Of a stretch of 64,000 nt of DNA, positions 55,607 to 63,947 are shown piece after piece. Position numbers and translations under genes: made by a program. The notes beneath the pieces were generated by a model, which worked only from the letters and a program-made list of their open reading frames with translations, was not told the DNA's origin and searched no databases. The DNA is taken from assembly GCF_900103605.1 (NCBI RefSeq), contig NZ_FNHY01000007.1:1-64000 (forward strand). The letters are read 5' to 3'. Each line of letters starts with the position of its first letter. Position 1 is the first letter of the stretch. The DNA is from Psychrobacillus sp. OK028 (lineage in GTDB: Bacteria > Bacillota > Bacilli > Bacillales_A > Planococcaceae).

Positions 55607-56557
55607 ATGCATAAGAACGAAAAAGTCTTGGCATTTGGTTTAGGCATAACAGTTTTGTTAGGAGGATGTAATATGGGGACGGATAATGTAAAAAATACAG
55701 AAACGGAAACTGAAACAGTAGCACAAGCAGGTGAAGAACAAGAAATTTCTATGAATACCGAAAATCTAGTTAGTGTACAAGATTATAACGGAGAAGGCTA
55801 TGCATTACGAGACGGAGAAGAAACGGATAAAATTGCTGAGGATAATCGCGAAGAAATAGAAGTTGCCGTAAAAAAATTCTTTAGCGAAAAATATAAAACG
55901 GAAGTAATTGTTCATAATTTAGTAGGTGCTGTAGACGGTGTATCGGTATTTGTAGAATCAGTAGGAGAACCACATTTCCACGCCTTTGCAATTGTACCAA
56001 TTGATGTGAAAAGCAAAACAGTGAAAACAGATAGTGTATGGTCACAAGAAGGACAGGTAGAAAACGCACTTTCAGGTGGCTTATTCGCTATGGCTTATGA
56101 AAAAGAAATGACTACCTTAGATAGTTTTGTAAATAAAATAGCTAAAGATTATCCGGTTGTGGGGAAAACCAAAGAAGCAGTAGATAAGACAGATTCTGGT
56201 TACTCTACTCCTTATTATTATCTAAACTTTTTTACAGATGTTTTCGATCAACTTAACTCTAAGTATCTAGAAAACCAAAAAATTAGTAAGGAACAGCTTA
56301 GAAGCTTTCTAGATGAAAATAAATTTGAGCCTGAAGCTGTAAAGATTACGATAAACCTCTTCATGAAAGAATCGAACGTAGAACCTGATAAAGAAACGTA
56401 TTCAAAAATTGTTTCTGAAATTGAAAGCACGGAAGGTTTGCCAAGAGGTGCTTATACTCTACTTTTACACGATAACTTAATTGATAGTAAATACGGAAGT
56501 GGTTCAAAAAACAACAGTATTGAGGAAACTACTATTAATGAAATTATGAAGGAATAG
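55607..56557 (+). CDS. DUF1672 lipoprotein, TilA-like (copy 3)
   Basis: 316 residues, lipobox TVLLGGC, Thr/Glu-rich linker, core VQDYNGEGYALRDGEETDK, VAVKKFFSEKYKTEV, VFVESVGEPHFHAFAIVPID. It is closer to copy 1 than to copy 2. It ends 13 bp before the lipase-like gene, the tight coupling expected of an immunity gene and its toxin. RBS AAGGAGG. Confidence 0.86.
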   Translation: MHKNEKVLAFGLGITVLLGGCNMGTDNVKNTETETETVAQAGEEQEISMNTENLVSVQDYNGEGYALRDGEETDKIAEDNREEIEVAVKKFFSEKYKTEVIVHNLVGAVDGVSVFVESVGEPHFHAFAIVPIDVKSKTVKTDSVWSQEGQVENALSGGLFAMAYEKEMTTLDSFVNKIAKDYPVVGKTKEAVDKTDSGYSTPYYYLNFFTDVFDQLNSKYLENQKISKEQLRSFLDENKFEPEAVKITINLFMKESNVEPDKETYSKIVSEIESTEGLPRGAYTLLLHDNLIDSKYGSGSKNNSIEETTINEIMKE

Positions 56558-56570
56558 GAGAAGATAACCT

Positions 56571-58655
56571 ATGACTACTATAAATAACGTAACTAGTCCG
56601 AATACTAATGACAAAGATTTAGTTGAACTAGCAGGCTATCATGCCTACCAAAAATACAATGTTAAAGATAAACTACAAGTTAATGACAAAGATTTTTATG
56701 TTATCAATACACTTTACAATACTTCCTCAGGACTCGATGCAATAACCGTTCAAAATTTTGAAACGAATGAAATTTCCGTTGTCTTCGTAGGAAGTCAACA
56801 ATTAGATAAAGACTGGCTGGAAACGAATACAAAGCTAATAGGCAAAGTTCCACCACAGCAAATTTTAGATGCCAAGATCTATTTCCAACAAATGAATAAT
56901 AAATATGGAGAAATTTCTTCTGTCTCTGGAAATTCACTTGCTGGTGCTTTAACAAACGCAGTTGCGATTGAGAATCCTCAAGTAAAAGCAGTGACGCTTA
57001 ATCCTGCTATTCTTCCTCATGGGATGGTTGATCCTACTAAAGAGTATGCTAATATTACAAATTACTATAGTCAGTATGATTTCCTCACAGGGACGGAGGA
57101 ATCGCTTGGTTTAGGTGCAAGGATTCCTGGAAACAAATTTGGGATAAATAATGGCGTTCCTCTCTTTTCGATGCTTGGTTCTAATCACACCGGCTATGTA
57201 AAGGCGGATGAGAATGGTGAATTTAAAATTGAAGTAGGGATAAAAGGTCAACCTGGGCATGGATTTATCTATATTGGTGCAGATGATCATATCGTCACGA
57301 GCCTTTGGACTGGTTCCCCTTTATATGGTGGTCAAACAGAAAAAATTGTTTTAAACAAAGAAAATTTGCTACTGCTATCAAACGGGATTCAAGATCAGGT
57401 AAAAGGTAGAATTACGAATGTCCAAAATTATCTAAACAACTCCGTAAGTATTGTCTTAGATGAAAGTATGCAGTTTAGCAATCGTGTAACGACCTTACAG
57501 CAAACCTTTCAAATGATGTTTGATGAAACTGCGGGAGATCCTTTATTTAACGGGATATCCAACACTGGTACGCTTATCAAAGGATGTATCGACCACTTAA
57601 TTGCTCTATTAGATGCCGCTGAAGCTAAATGCAGAATACTAAACTCTATCTTAAACTCAAAGCCTGCAGAAATTATTGAATTTATCGCTTCCATAAATAT
57701 TGATGTAGAGAGCCTCTTTGCTCCTGCAAGAGACTATTTAAACCAGTTAAAAAATGATGTGGATAACTTAGTGAATGGTGCACAAAACATTATCCAAACA
57801 TACATACCTGAGCTTTTTAAAGGTGGCAAGGATATGTTTGTCGATGCAGTAGTTGGTGAACTAAATGCGCATTACTCAATCGTTCACAAAAACAAAGAGG
57901 CTGTTTATAACCAATTAACCAACTATGAAAAACAGGTTAAAGATATAGCTACTTCCATGTTTAACAAGGATCAAAACCTGGGAAGCTCTATTCATTCTGG
58001 GACCTCTCTTGCAGACGGTGTAGATGCTATACAAAAGACGGAGATCATGAATATTGAAGATTCCCCATACTTATTAATAGGAATGAAAATAAAAGAACTA
58101 CAAGTTAATCTAGCTCATCAACAATTCACCTCGTTAGTAACTACAATATTACAGCCAATCGTTGATAGAATTTTCCAGGTCGCTCTGTTTGTTGAAGCAG
58201 CATTATCTTCTATTATTATTAGAGTTAAAGCTGCCTTAAATGTAGGGTTATATGGTAATCCAGTTGGTCTATTAATTAGTCTATTTACAGATTACGAGCA
58301 AGAAATAAAAGCAGCAGTTAATAGTGCATTAGTTCCTTTAGAGGAGATTAAAACAATTGCAGAAACTGTGCGTATTGGAGCTGGTAGTATGTCAGGCAAT
58401 ATTCCTGAAATGCTTCAGAACTTTAAGCCTTATATAGATACAGCCATTTTCGAGCCTGGGAAATTTGATGACGTTAGGCTCTATAACATTTCAACTTTAG
58501 CTATTTTAGACGAAATGGAATTGCTATTTAATGATATTATCTTTCAGTTATCGAATGAAAAAGCCAATGCTATCGAAGCAACACTAGAAGTATCCAAGAA
58601 TGTATTAAGCAATCTACAGCTATTAAAGGAACAGGTTAATCGAGGTACACTTTAA
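56571..58655 (+). CDS. TslA-like protein: N-terminal lipase, C-terminal helical (reverse LXG-like) domain
   Basis: 694 residues, no signal peptide. The first ~280 form an alpha/beta-hydrolase with a nucleophile elbow SGNSLAG (Ser122), and Asp170 (SQYDFLTG) and His206 (GSNHTGYV) as the likely triad. From about 290 to the end it is almost wholly helical with heptad-like stretches, as in LXG targeting domains but at the C-terminus. This order matches the type VII-secreted phospholipase TslA of staphylococci. The preceding lipoprotein gene supports toxin/immunity pairing. No helical partner (TlaA-type) or ess/yuk secretion gene is visible here. Alternative: a cell-associated lipase. Confidence 0.8.
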   Translation: MTTINNVTSPNTNDKDLVELAGYHAYQKYNVKDKLQVNDKDFYVINTLYNTSSGLDAITVQNFETNEISVVFVGSQQLDKDWLETNTKLIGKVPPQQILDAKIYFQQMNNKYGEISSVSGNSLAGALTNAVAIENPQVKAVTLNPAILPHGMVDPTKEYANITNYYSQYDFLTGTEESLGLGARIPGNKFGINNGVPLFSMLGSNHTGYVKADENGEFKIEVGIKGQPGHGFIYIGADDHIVTSLWTGSPLYGGQTEKIVLNKENLLLLSNGIQDQVKGRITNVQNYLNNSVSIVLDESMQFSNRVTTLQQTFQMMFDETAGDPLFNGISNTGTLIKGCIDHLIALLDAAEAKCRILNSILNSKPAEIIEFIASINIDVESLFAPARDYLNQLKNDVDNLVNGAQNIIQTYIPELFKGGKDMFVDAVVGELNAHYSIVHKNKEAVYNQLTNYEKQVKDIATSMFNKDQNLGSSIHSGTSLADGVDAIQKTEIMNIEDSPYLLIGMKIKELQVNLAHQQFTSLVTTILQPIVDRIFQVALFVEAALSSIIIRVKAALNVGLYGNPVGLLISLFTDYEQEIKAAVNSALVPLEEIKTIAETVRIGAGSMSGNIPEMLQNFKPYIDTAIFEPGKFDDVRLYNISTLAILDEMELLFNDIIFQLSNEKANAIEATLEVSKNVLSNLQLLKEQVNRGTL

Positions 58656-58660
58656 GAAAA

Positions 58661-58687
58661 AAGGTGAGCTCCAATTGATCTCACCTT
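58661..58687 (-). terminator. Terminator of the 58-residue gene
   Basis: AAGGTGAG/CTCACCTT followed by T6 on the minus strand. The facing lipase gene ends 6 bp away, and the hairpin may serve it weakly. Confidence 0.8.
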
Positions 58688-58694
58688 CCCTATA

Positions 58695-58871
58695 CTAATT
58701 ATTTTTTCGCTTGTTAGAGGGATTTTTATTAATATGATTCGTTACTTTATTTTTCGATATCTCCACAAACTCTTCTGAAAATTCCTCGTCAGGATTATTC
58801 GTAGGATTTTTGTATAGCTCATAACTATTGTGCGTTCGAACATTGATAGTTTTTTTGTTATTTTTACTCAT
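58695..58871 (-). CDS. 58-residue hydrophilic protein
   Basis: MSKNNKKTINVRTHNSYELY opens a Lys/Asn-rich protein with an acidic centre (PDEEFSEEFVEIS) and ends PSNKRKNN. Perfect RBS AGGAGGTG 7 bp before ATG, and its own terminator. A CTAGAG/CTCTAG hairpin (58885-58905) directly abuts the RBS and could affect translation. No family recognised. Convergent with the lipase gene. Confidence 0.75.
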   Translation of the reverse strand: MSKNNKKTINVRTHNSYELYKNPTNNPDEEFSEEFVEISKNKVTNHINKNPSNKRKNN

Positions 58872-58961
58872 GAATATTCACCTCCTAGAGTCTAATTTGC
58901 TCTAGCTAGAAGGTTTTATGCCTACTGTGTAAGTGTATATCCAAGATCACTTACCCTCTGT

Positions 58962-60866
58962 CTATTCATCCGCTCTCTTTTTAATTTCCTTAGCTATTTT
59001 TCTTAAAGCTTTTTTGGACCCTCTTTCCATGTCATGTGTGAATTTTCTTTCCGCATAGCTTACAAACAATGTAGATAGATCATATCCTTCAGGGTATAAA
59101 TCGGTTGCTTTTCCCTCTAACACTATTCTTTTAACATTCTGCTTTATTACTTCATTCTTAAAGAAAACAGAAACATTATTCTGTTGATCCTTTTTCTCAT
59201 ACACGATACCAAAATCGTCATACTCAAGTAATTTTACTCTGTCTCCTCTTTCGAAGTTGTACGTTTCTATTTGTGATTCGCTATGAGCAGTTGGTTTTTT
59301 AATCTTATTTTCTCTCACACGTTCTAAATCATATGTTTTGTTTTCCATATAATTTTGCGCTTTTTGCAGAACTTTCTCTTGAATATTCATTTTATTAGCA
59401 ATCCATAATGCATTGCTTTCCCCTGACTTTCCAATTAGAAGCTTATACATTGGCTCTAATGCTTCACTATCAAACTGCATCGCTGCATTCATAAAGTCAC
59501 TATGGATTTCTGAGTAGCGCTTTATCTCCCCATAGTGAGTTGTTGCAACGGTTATACAACCCATCTGATAAAACTCCTCCAGGATGGCAATAGCTAAGGC
59601 TGCTCCTTCATTTGGTTCTGTTCCACTTCCTATTTCATCGAAAAGAAGCAATGTATTATTCGTCGATGCACTCATTATTTCCGAAATATTTTTCATATGG
59701 GACGAAAAAGTACTAAGCGAATTTTCGATGCTTTGATTGTCTCCGATATCGACAAATAGGTTATCGACCACCGCTATTTCCGTCCCAACATCGGCGGCTA
59801 TATGAAATCCGGACATGACAGCAAGAGTTAAAATGCCAATCGTCTTCAGCACCACTGTTTTTCCTCCCGCATTTGGTCCGGTAATGATCAAACTGCGATA
59901 ATCCTTTCCGATTTCAAAGTCTAGAGGTACGATATTGCCAGGCAACAGTGGGTGCTTGAAATTTTTTAAATAGATATACCCATAATTGTTTAACTTCGGT
60001 TCAATACCATCGATACTTTTACTAAATTTTGCTTTTGCAAAGATCATGTCATACTGAGCAATCAATTCAATATTAATATGAATTTGTCTAATTTCCTCTT
60101 GGATCATACCAGAAATAGTAGCTAAAATTTGATACTCTTCTATTGATTCTTCCGATTTAAGAATTGCAAGCTCTCCGTTAAATTTTGTGATTGTTGCTGG
60201 TTCGATAAATACCGTAGATCCTTTAGAGGATGATTCAATAATCGTACCCTGTACTTGGTTTTTATAGGACGCTTTAATCGGGATAGTAAATCTATCATCT
60301 TTTTTACTGATAAAGAATTCCTGTATATATTCTTTATTGGCACTACTTTTAAGAAATTTATTCAACCGCTCTTCTATCTTTTCTTCCGTTTTTGCAATTT
60401 GGTTTCGTATACGTTTTAACTCTCTGCTCGCTTCAGAATCTACCATATTTCCTCTAATAGAAGCATTGATCGTTTCTTCAATTGTTGTAAATTCCATCAT
60501 GGAATAAGCATATGAATGAAGAAGAGGAGCAAAAAATTCTTTCCCTAACATGAATTTCTTAATTATTCTACATCCTCTTAAGAAATCCGATATTGCTACT
60601 AACTCAGAGGGACCCAAAATCATCCCTTTTTCAAGTTTTTCCATTAAATGTCCAATATTAGTGATACCTTTTAACGGAAGATGGTTTTCTGCATCTAATA
60701 ACTTTCTTGCTTCAGTTGTCTCATTCAGTCTAATTTCCACTACTTTACTGTTTGTACTTGGGTATAGATTATCCAATAATTCCTTCCCTAAACTGCTAAC
60801 ACAGAAGGATTTCACCATCTCTTTTAGTTCGTTATATTGTAATTTTTCATATGTCATCGTATTCAT
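58962..60866 (-). CDS. MutS2-like ATPase lacking the Smr domain
   Basis: 634 residues against about 785 for MutS2. Core and lever region from 1 to ~300, then a MutS ATPase: Walker A TGPNAGGKTVVLKT near 332, DIGDNQSIENSLSTFSSHM, Walker B LLFDEIGSGTEPNEG near 409, and ATTHYGEIK. A KOW-like segment follows (GDRVKLLEYDDFGIVYEKK, about 548-566). The C-terminus is basic helices with no Smr nuclease motif. MutS2 of B. subtilis detects and splits collided ribosomes; a paralog keeping the ATPase and KOW-like part but not Smr, behind an attenuator leader, suggests a translation-stress role. That role is inference. Confidence 0.85.
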   Translation of the reverse strand: MNTMTYEKLQYNELKEMVKSFCVSSLGKELLDNLYPSTNSKVVEIRLNETTEARKLLDAENHLPLKGITNIGHLMEKLEKGMILGPSELVAISDFLRGCRIIKKFMLGKEFFAPLLHSYAYSMMEFTTIEETINASIRGNMVDSEASRELKRIRNQIAKTEEKIEERLNKFLKSSANKEYIQEFFISKKDDRFTIPIKASYKNQVQGTIIESSSKGSTVFIEPATITKFNGELAILKSEESIEEYQILATISGMIQEEIRQIHINIELIAQYDMIFAKAKFSKSIDGIEPKLNNYGYIYLKNFKHPLLPGNIVPLDFEIGKDYRSLIITGPNAGGKTVVLKTIGILTLAVMSGFHIAADVGTEIAVVDNLFVDIGDNQSIENSLSTFSSHMKNISEIMSASTNNTLLLFDEIGSGTEPNEGAALAIAILEEFYQMGCITVATTHYGEIKRYSEIHSDFMNAAMQFDSEALEPMYKLLIGKSGESNALWIANKMNIQEKVLQKAQNYMENKTYDLERVRENKIKKPTAHSESQIETYNFERGDRVKLLEYDDFGIVYEKKDQQNNVSVFFKNEVIKQNVKRIVLEGKATDLYPEGYDLSTLFVSYAERKFTHDMERGSKKALRKIAKEIKKRADE

Positions 60867-60889
60867 CTTCTTACCTCCACTAAGAATAA

Positions 60890-60958
60890 TAAAAAAATGC
60901 CCGCAAAAAAGTTCCTACCACTCCATTAAAAAAATGGATAGAAAGCTCCTGCGGGCAT
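60890..60958 (-). terminator. Attenuator terminator 2, before the MutS2-like gene
   Basis: On the minus strand ATGCCCGC...GCGGGCAT, with an inner stem (CTATCCATT/AATGGAGTGGTAG), followed by seven T, 24 bp upstream of the start codon. As the last hairpin of a long leader it should block the gene unless antiterminated. Confidence 0.9.
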
Positions 60959-61007
60959 CTGCCAAGTATTAGGCAAGGCATACAAATCGTTCACAAATAG
61001 AGGCGAA

Positions 61008-61046
61008 GAAAAAGAGCGCAGCAGGACAAATCCCACCACGCTCTTC
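61008..61046 (-). terminator. Attenuator terminator 1 in the same leader
   Basis: AAGAGCG...CGCTCTT with an inner GGGATTTGTCC element, followed by TTTTCTTCG on the minus strand. A second U-tailed hairpin 50 bp before terminator 2. Confidence 0.7.
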
Positions 61047-61098
61047 GTCCTAACATACATCATGTTAAACGAACTATAGAAAAGGAAGCAGTCTTTAG

Positions 61099-61209
61099 GT
61101 AGGTATCTACATTGAAAAAAAATGTAGAACAAGGGCGTACGAAACAAGCTGGTTTATCACCAGGTTTTTACACACCTTATTAAACTAATGTAAATTAGCT
61201 CATACCTAC
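61099..61209 (-). promoter_or_regulatory. Long-range pairing between upstream ORF and leader
   Basis: GTAGGTAT inside the upstream ORF (61202-61209) is perfectly complementary to ATACCTAC (61099-61106). Between them are two local hairpins, CCTGGT/ACCAG and CTACATT/AATGTAG. A ribosome on the short ORF would break the long pairing, the usual switch in ribosome-mediated attenuation. Confidence 0.6.
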
Positions 61210-61218
61210 TTCAGACAT
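61195..61218 (-). CDS. Leader peptide MSEVGMS
   Basis: Seven codons and a stop, starting about 25 nt after the predicted transcription start. AGGTG lies 9 bp before the ATG. It overlaps the GTAGGTAT element that pairs downstream. Its size and position fit regulatory leader peptides of antibiotic-inducible genes. Translation has not been shown. Confidence 0.55.
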   Translation of the reverse strand: MSEVGMS

Positions 61219-61249
61219 ACTTCACCACACCTTTTATTAGAATATTTAC

Positions 61250-61278
61250 ACTATAGCACCATTCCTAATGAGAGTCAA
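61250..61278 (-). promoter_or_regulatory. Promoter of the MutS2-like leader (TTGACT-N17-TATAGT)
   Basis: -35 at 61273-61278 and -10 at 61250-61255 on the minus strand, 17-bp spacer. The start near 61243 gives a leader of about 375 nt. Confidence 0.8.
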
Positions 61279-61325
61279 TTGGTGTCTTGTAATTTCTTAA
61301 TGCCTATTACTCTCATCTCGCAATC

Positions 61326-62390
61326 TTATTCTCCACCTTTTCCATATACTTCTTCAGCTGTATGAAACCCATCATTGATAACGGTGCTTTCAAGATTATC
61401 TCTATTTACTGCAATCGGGGGTAGCAATACAGATGGAACTTCCTTCTTCCCGTTATTGACTTGTTCGTGGAAGGTAACAGTTTCCCCTTTTGCCATAGCC
61501 ACTGCGATTTCCGCTACCTTTTGGGTAAGCATGTGTATTGGTTTATAGACCGTCATTGTTTGAGACCCCGCCACAATTCTTTGAACACCTGCCAGATCGG
61601 CATCCTGCCCTGCTACAGGTATTCGATTTGCTAACCCATGATTTTGAAGTGCTTGAATTGCACCACCAGCTGTAGCATCATTGGCAGCAATTACTGCATC
61701 AATCTGACCATTTGTCGTACGAATAGCCTCGTCCATATTGGCCTGTGCATTTGCTGGAGTCCAATCCTTCGTCCACTGATCATAGACAACATGGATATCT
61801 CCTCGCTCAATATAGGGCTGTAACACCTTAAAAACCCCCTCCTTCAATAGATGGGCATTATTGTCGGTGATGGCTCCTCCTATAAAAACATAATTTCCCT
61901 TCGGAACAAGTTCAGCTATAGCTTCAGCTTGCATTTTACCAACTTGCTCATTATCAAAAGAAATATACATATCGAGCTCGGCATTTTTAACGAGCCGATC
62001 ATAAGCAATCACTTGAATACCTGCGAGATGTGCTTTATGGACAATTGCCGCTGTAGCCGCAGCATTATGCGGGACAATCACTAGTAGATCAATGCCGCTT
62101 TGAATCAGTGTCTCAGCTTGTGAAATCTGTAATGCATCATCCCCATTTGCAGCCACAATTTCCACTTCTGCTCCTAGGCCTTCTACAGCTTTTTTAAACA
62201 GTTCACGGTCTTTTAACCAACGCTCCTCCTGCAATGTATCCATCGAAAATCCAATCCGTACTGGCTCCTCCTCTTTGACAACAACTGGTTTGTCCTCTGG
62301 CTTTAGAGATTCAGGTGTAGATGTATCCGTACAAGCTAAAAGAACAAGGATTACTCCGAGTAGCCAAACGATCATGCGCATACTTTTCAT
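61326..62390 (-). CDS. Sugar-binding lipoprotein, xylose-binding XylF-like
   Basis: 354 residues. Signal peptide ending in lipobox VLLAC, then a periplasmic-binding-protein type 1 fold: IGFSMDTLQEERWLKDRELF, ANGDDALQISQAETLI, DLLVIVPHNAAATAAIV, IAYDRLV, AVIAANDATAGGAIQAL, VAGQDADLAGVQRI. These match D-xylose-binding proteins. With a histidine kinase and AraC-type regulator directly upstream and no transporter in view, it may instead be the sensing lipoprotein of the two-component system. RBS GAGGAGGAG. Confidence 0.88.
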   Translation of the reverse strand: MKSMRMIVWLLGVILVLLACTDTSTPESLKPEDKPVVVKEEEPVRIGFSMDTLQEERWLKDRELFKKAVEGLGAEVEIVAANGDDALQISQAETLIQSGIDLLVIVPHNAAATAAIVHKAHLAGIQVIAYDRLVKNAELDMYISFDNEQVGKMQAEAIAELVPKGNYVFIGGAITDNNAHLLKEGVFKVLQPYIERGDIHVVYDQWTKDWTPANAQANMDEAIRTTNGQIDAVIAANDATAGGAIQALQNHGLANRIPVAGQDADLAGVQRIVAGSQTMTVYKPIHMLTQKVAEIAVAMAKGETVTFHEQVNNGKKEVPSVLLPPIAVNRDNLESTVINDGFHTAEEVYGKGGE

Positions 62391-62402
62391 CTGACTCCTC
62401 CT

Positions 62403-63947
62403 CTACACTTTTGCCTGTTTACTCCATAATGTCTTTCTATAATCCTTCGGGGACACACCACACATTTTCTTAAATACCTTACTAAAGTAGTTAGGTTCGT
62501 GGTAACCAATCTCAAAGGTAATTTCTTTTAAACTTTTCTCTGGGTCATTTAATAGCTTCTTTGCTTTGTCGATGCGACATTCGGTTAAATAATCTATATA
62601 GTTTACGCCAAGCTTTTCTTTAAACATTTTACTAATATAAATTGGACTTAAACTCACTCGTTGAGCCAACGTATCCAAAGATATATCTTCATGCGAATGT
62701 TCTCGAATATACTGCTGGACTTGGTGTATTTTATCGGCTTCTATTTGATCGTAATGGGCATTATAGACAGAATTCATCTGTTCAAGCAGTAATAATGTTT
62801 CTGTTCGTAGCTGTCGATAATCATTTGCTTGGAAGGAGAAAAATAGTGAACCTACTTCCATACCCATTTCGTCCATCACACGGTTTGCTACCCAAAGTAA
62901 CTCAAGGATTCGTTGCTGCGTATAGATTAATGAATTTCCAACGTTTTCATACTGCTGAATAATATCCAATAAACGTGTACGAATAGCCACCCATTCTCCA
63001 AGCCGGATATGTTCAAAGAAATCCTTCTGTTGTTGCTTAACAATCAGATTATCCGTTTCTAAAGTAAGCGCCGGAACATCCATATAAAATCGGTATTTAA
63101 CTGCTAAAGATGTATCCATCGTCGCAATAAGTGCCTCCTGATATGACTGGCGTATGTCATCAAGTGTTTGACACACCTGACCGATCCCCACAAACCATTC
63201 AGTTTCCTGCCGCTCCTTATTTAAAGATAAAATGGCTGTAGCTAAAGCTATCGCTTGGGAACGAAAGCTCTTCTTCGAATCTCGAAAAATAATAAGTGGT
63301 AGCTGTCTCCCGTTTAAAGCACCTACCCAAGCGTCTCCAGATGCCCTAACCCTCTCTTTAATAGGCAAATAATAATTTTGTGCTCCTTCTGGCAAAACTA
63401 GTACCATCACAAACTTTTCAAGTGTGGAGCGAATATTTAGCATTTCGACGAGCATATCAATATGAACCTCATGAACATGATCAAATAATAACTGAGTGAC
63501 AATATCCGTTTCTACTAAGGAAAGTGCCTGCTCCAACTTCTCGCTTTGCATTCTGCTAGTGCTTTCTACTTTTTGCTCCTTCTGGCATTCCTCTAGTACT
63601 TTACCAACAGTTAAAGCAATTTCACTTGCTTTACTTGGCTTCAATACATAATCCTTCACGCCAAGCTTGATGGCCTGCCTTGCATAATCGAACATATCAA
63701 AGGCTGTTACCATAACAAATTTGATTTTAGGATGGTTTTCCTGAATTTTTTCAATGGTCTCTAAACCAGTCATACCAGGCATCATGATATCCATTAATAC
63801 TAAATGTGGCTGAAAACTATCAGCTAGGTCGATTGCCATCCGTCCATTCTTTGCTTGAGCAATTAAAACATCAGGAAATGCTTTTTTCAAAATGGCTTCC
63901 ATTCCTTCACGTTCTATTGGTTCATCATCCACGATCAATAGCCTCAT
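62403..63947 (-). CDS. AraC-family two-component response regulator, YesN-like
   Basis: 514 residues. Receiver domain with LLIVDDEPIEREG, phosphoacceptor Asp53 (LVLMDIMMPG) and the KPSKASE lysine; a long middle region; two AraC HTH motifs at the end (ISLDTLAQRVSLSPIYISKMFKEKLG and LKEITFEIGYHEPNYFSKVFKKMCGVSPKDYR). I take the ATG at 63947, 7 bp after GGAGGAG; a GTG lies one codon before. Overlaps the kinase gene by 23 bp. Probably activates a sugar-uptake operon outside the window. Confidence 0.93.
   Translation of the reverse strand: MRLLIVDDEPIEREGMEAILKKAFPDVLIAQAKNGRMAIDLADSFQPHLVLMDIMMPGMTGLETIEKIQENHPKIKFVMVTAFDMFDYARQAIKLGVKDYVLKPSKASEIALTVGKVLEECQKEQKVESTSRMQSEKLEQALSLVETDIVTQLLFDHVHEVHIDMLVEMLNIRSTLEKFVMVLVLPEGAQNYYLPIKERVRASGDAWVGALNGRQLPLIIFRDSKKSFRSQAIALATAILSLNKERQETEWFVGIGQVCQTLDDIRQSYQEALIATMDTSLAVKYRFYMDVPALTLETDNLIVKQQQKDFFEHIRLGEWVAIRTRLLDIIQQYENVGNSLIYTQQRILELLWVANRVMDEMGMEVGSLFFSFQANDYRQLRTETLLLLEQMNSVYNAHYDQIEADKIHQVQQYIREHSHEDISLDTLAQRVSLSPIYISKMFKEKLGVNYIDYLTECRIDKAKKLLNDPEKSLKEITFEIGYHEPNYFSKVFKKMCGVSPKDYRKTLWSKQAKV

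Noticed and set aside
58962-60866. Full-length MutS2 (mutSB)
   Set aside because: About 150 residues short and no Smr motif at the C-terminus, so it is a paralog or distinct subfamily rather than canonical MutS2.
60867-61250. T-box leader for the MutS2-like gene
   Set aside because: No T-box antiterminator sequence (TGGNACCGCG type) is present, and the gene is unrelated to amino-acid supply.
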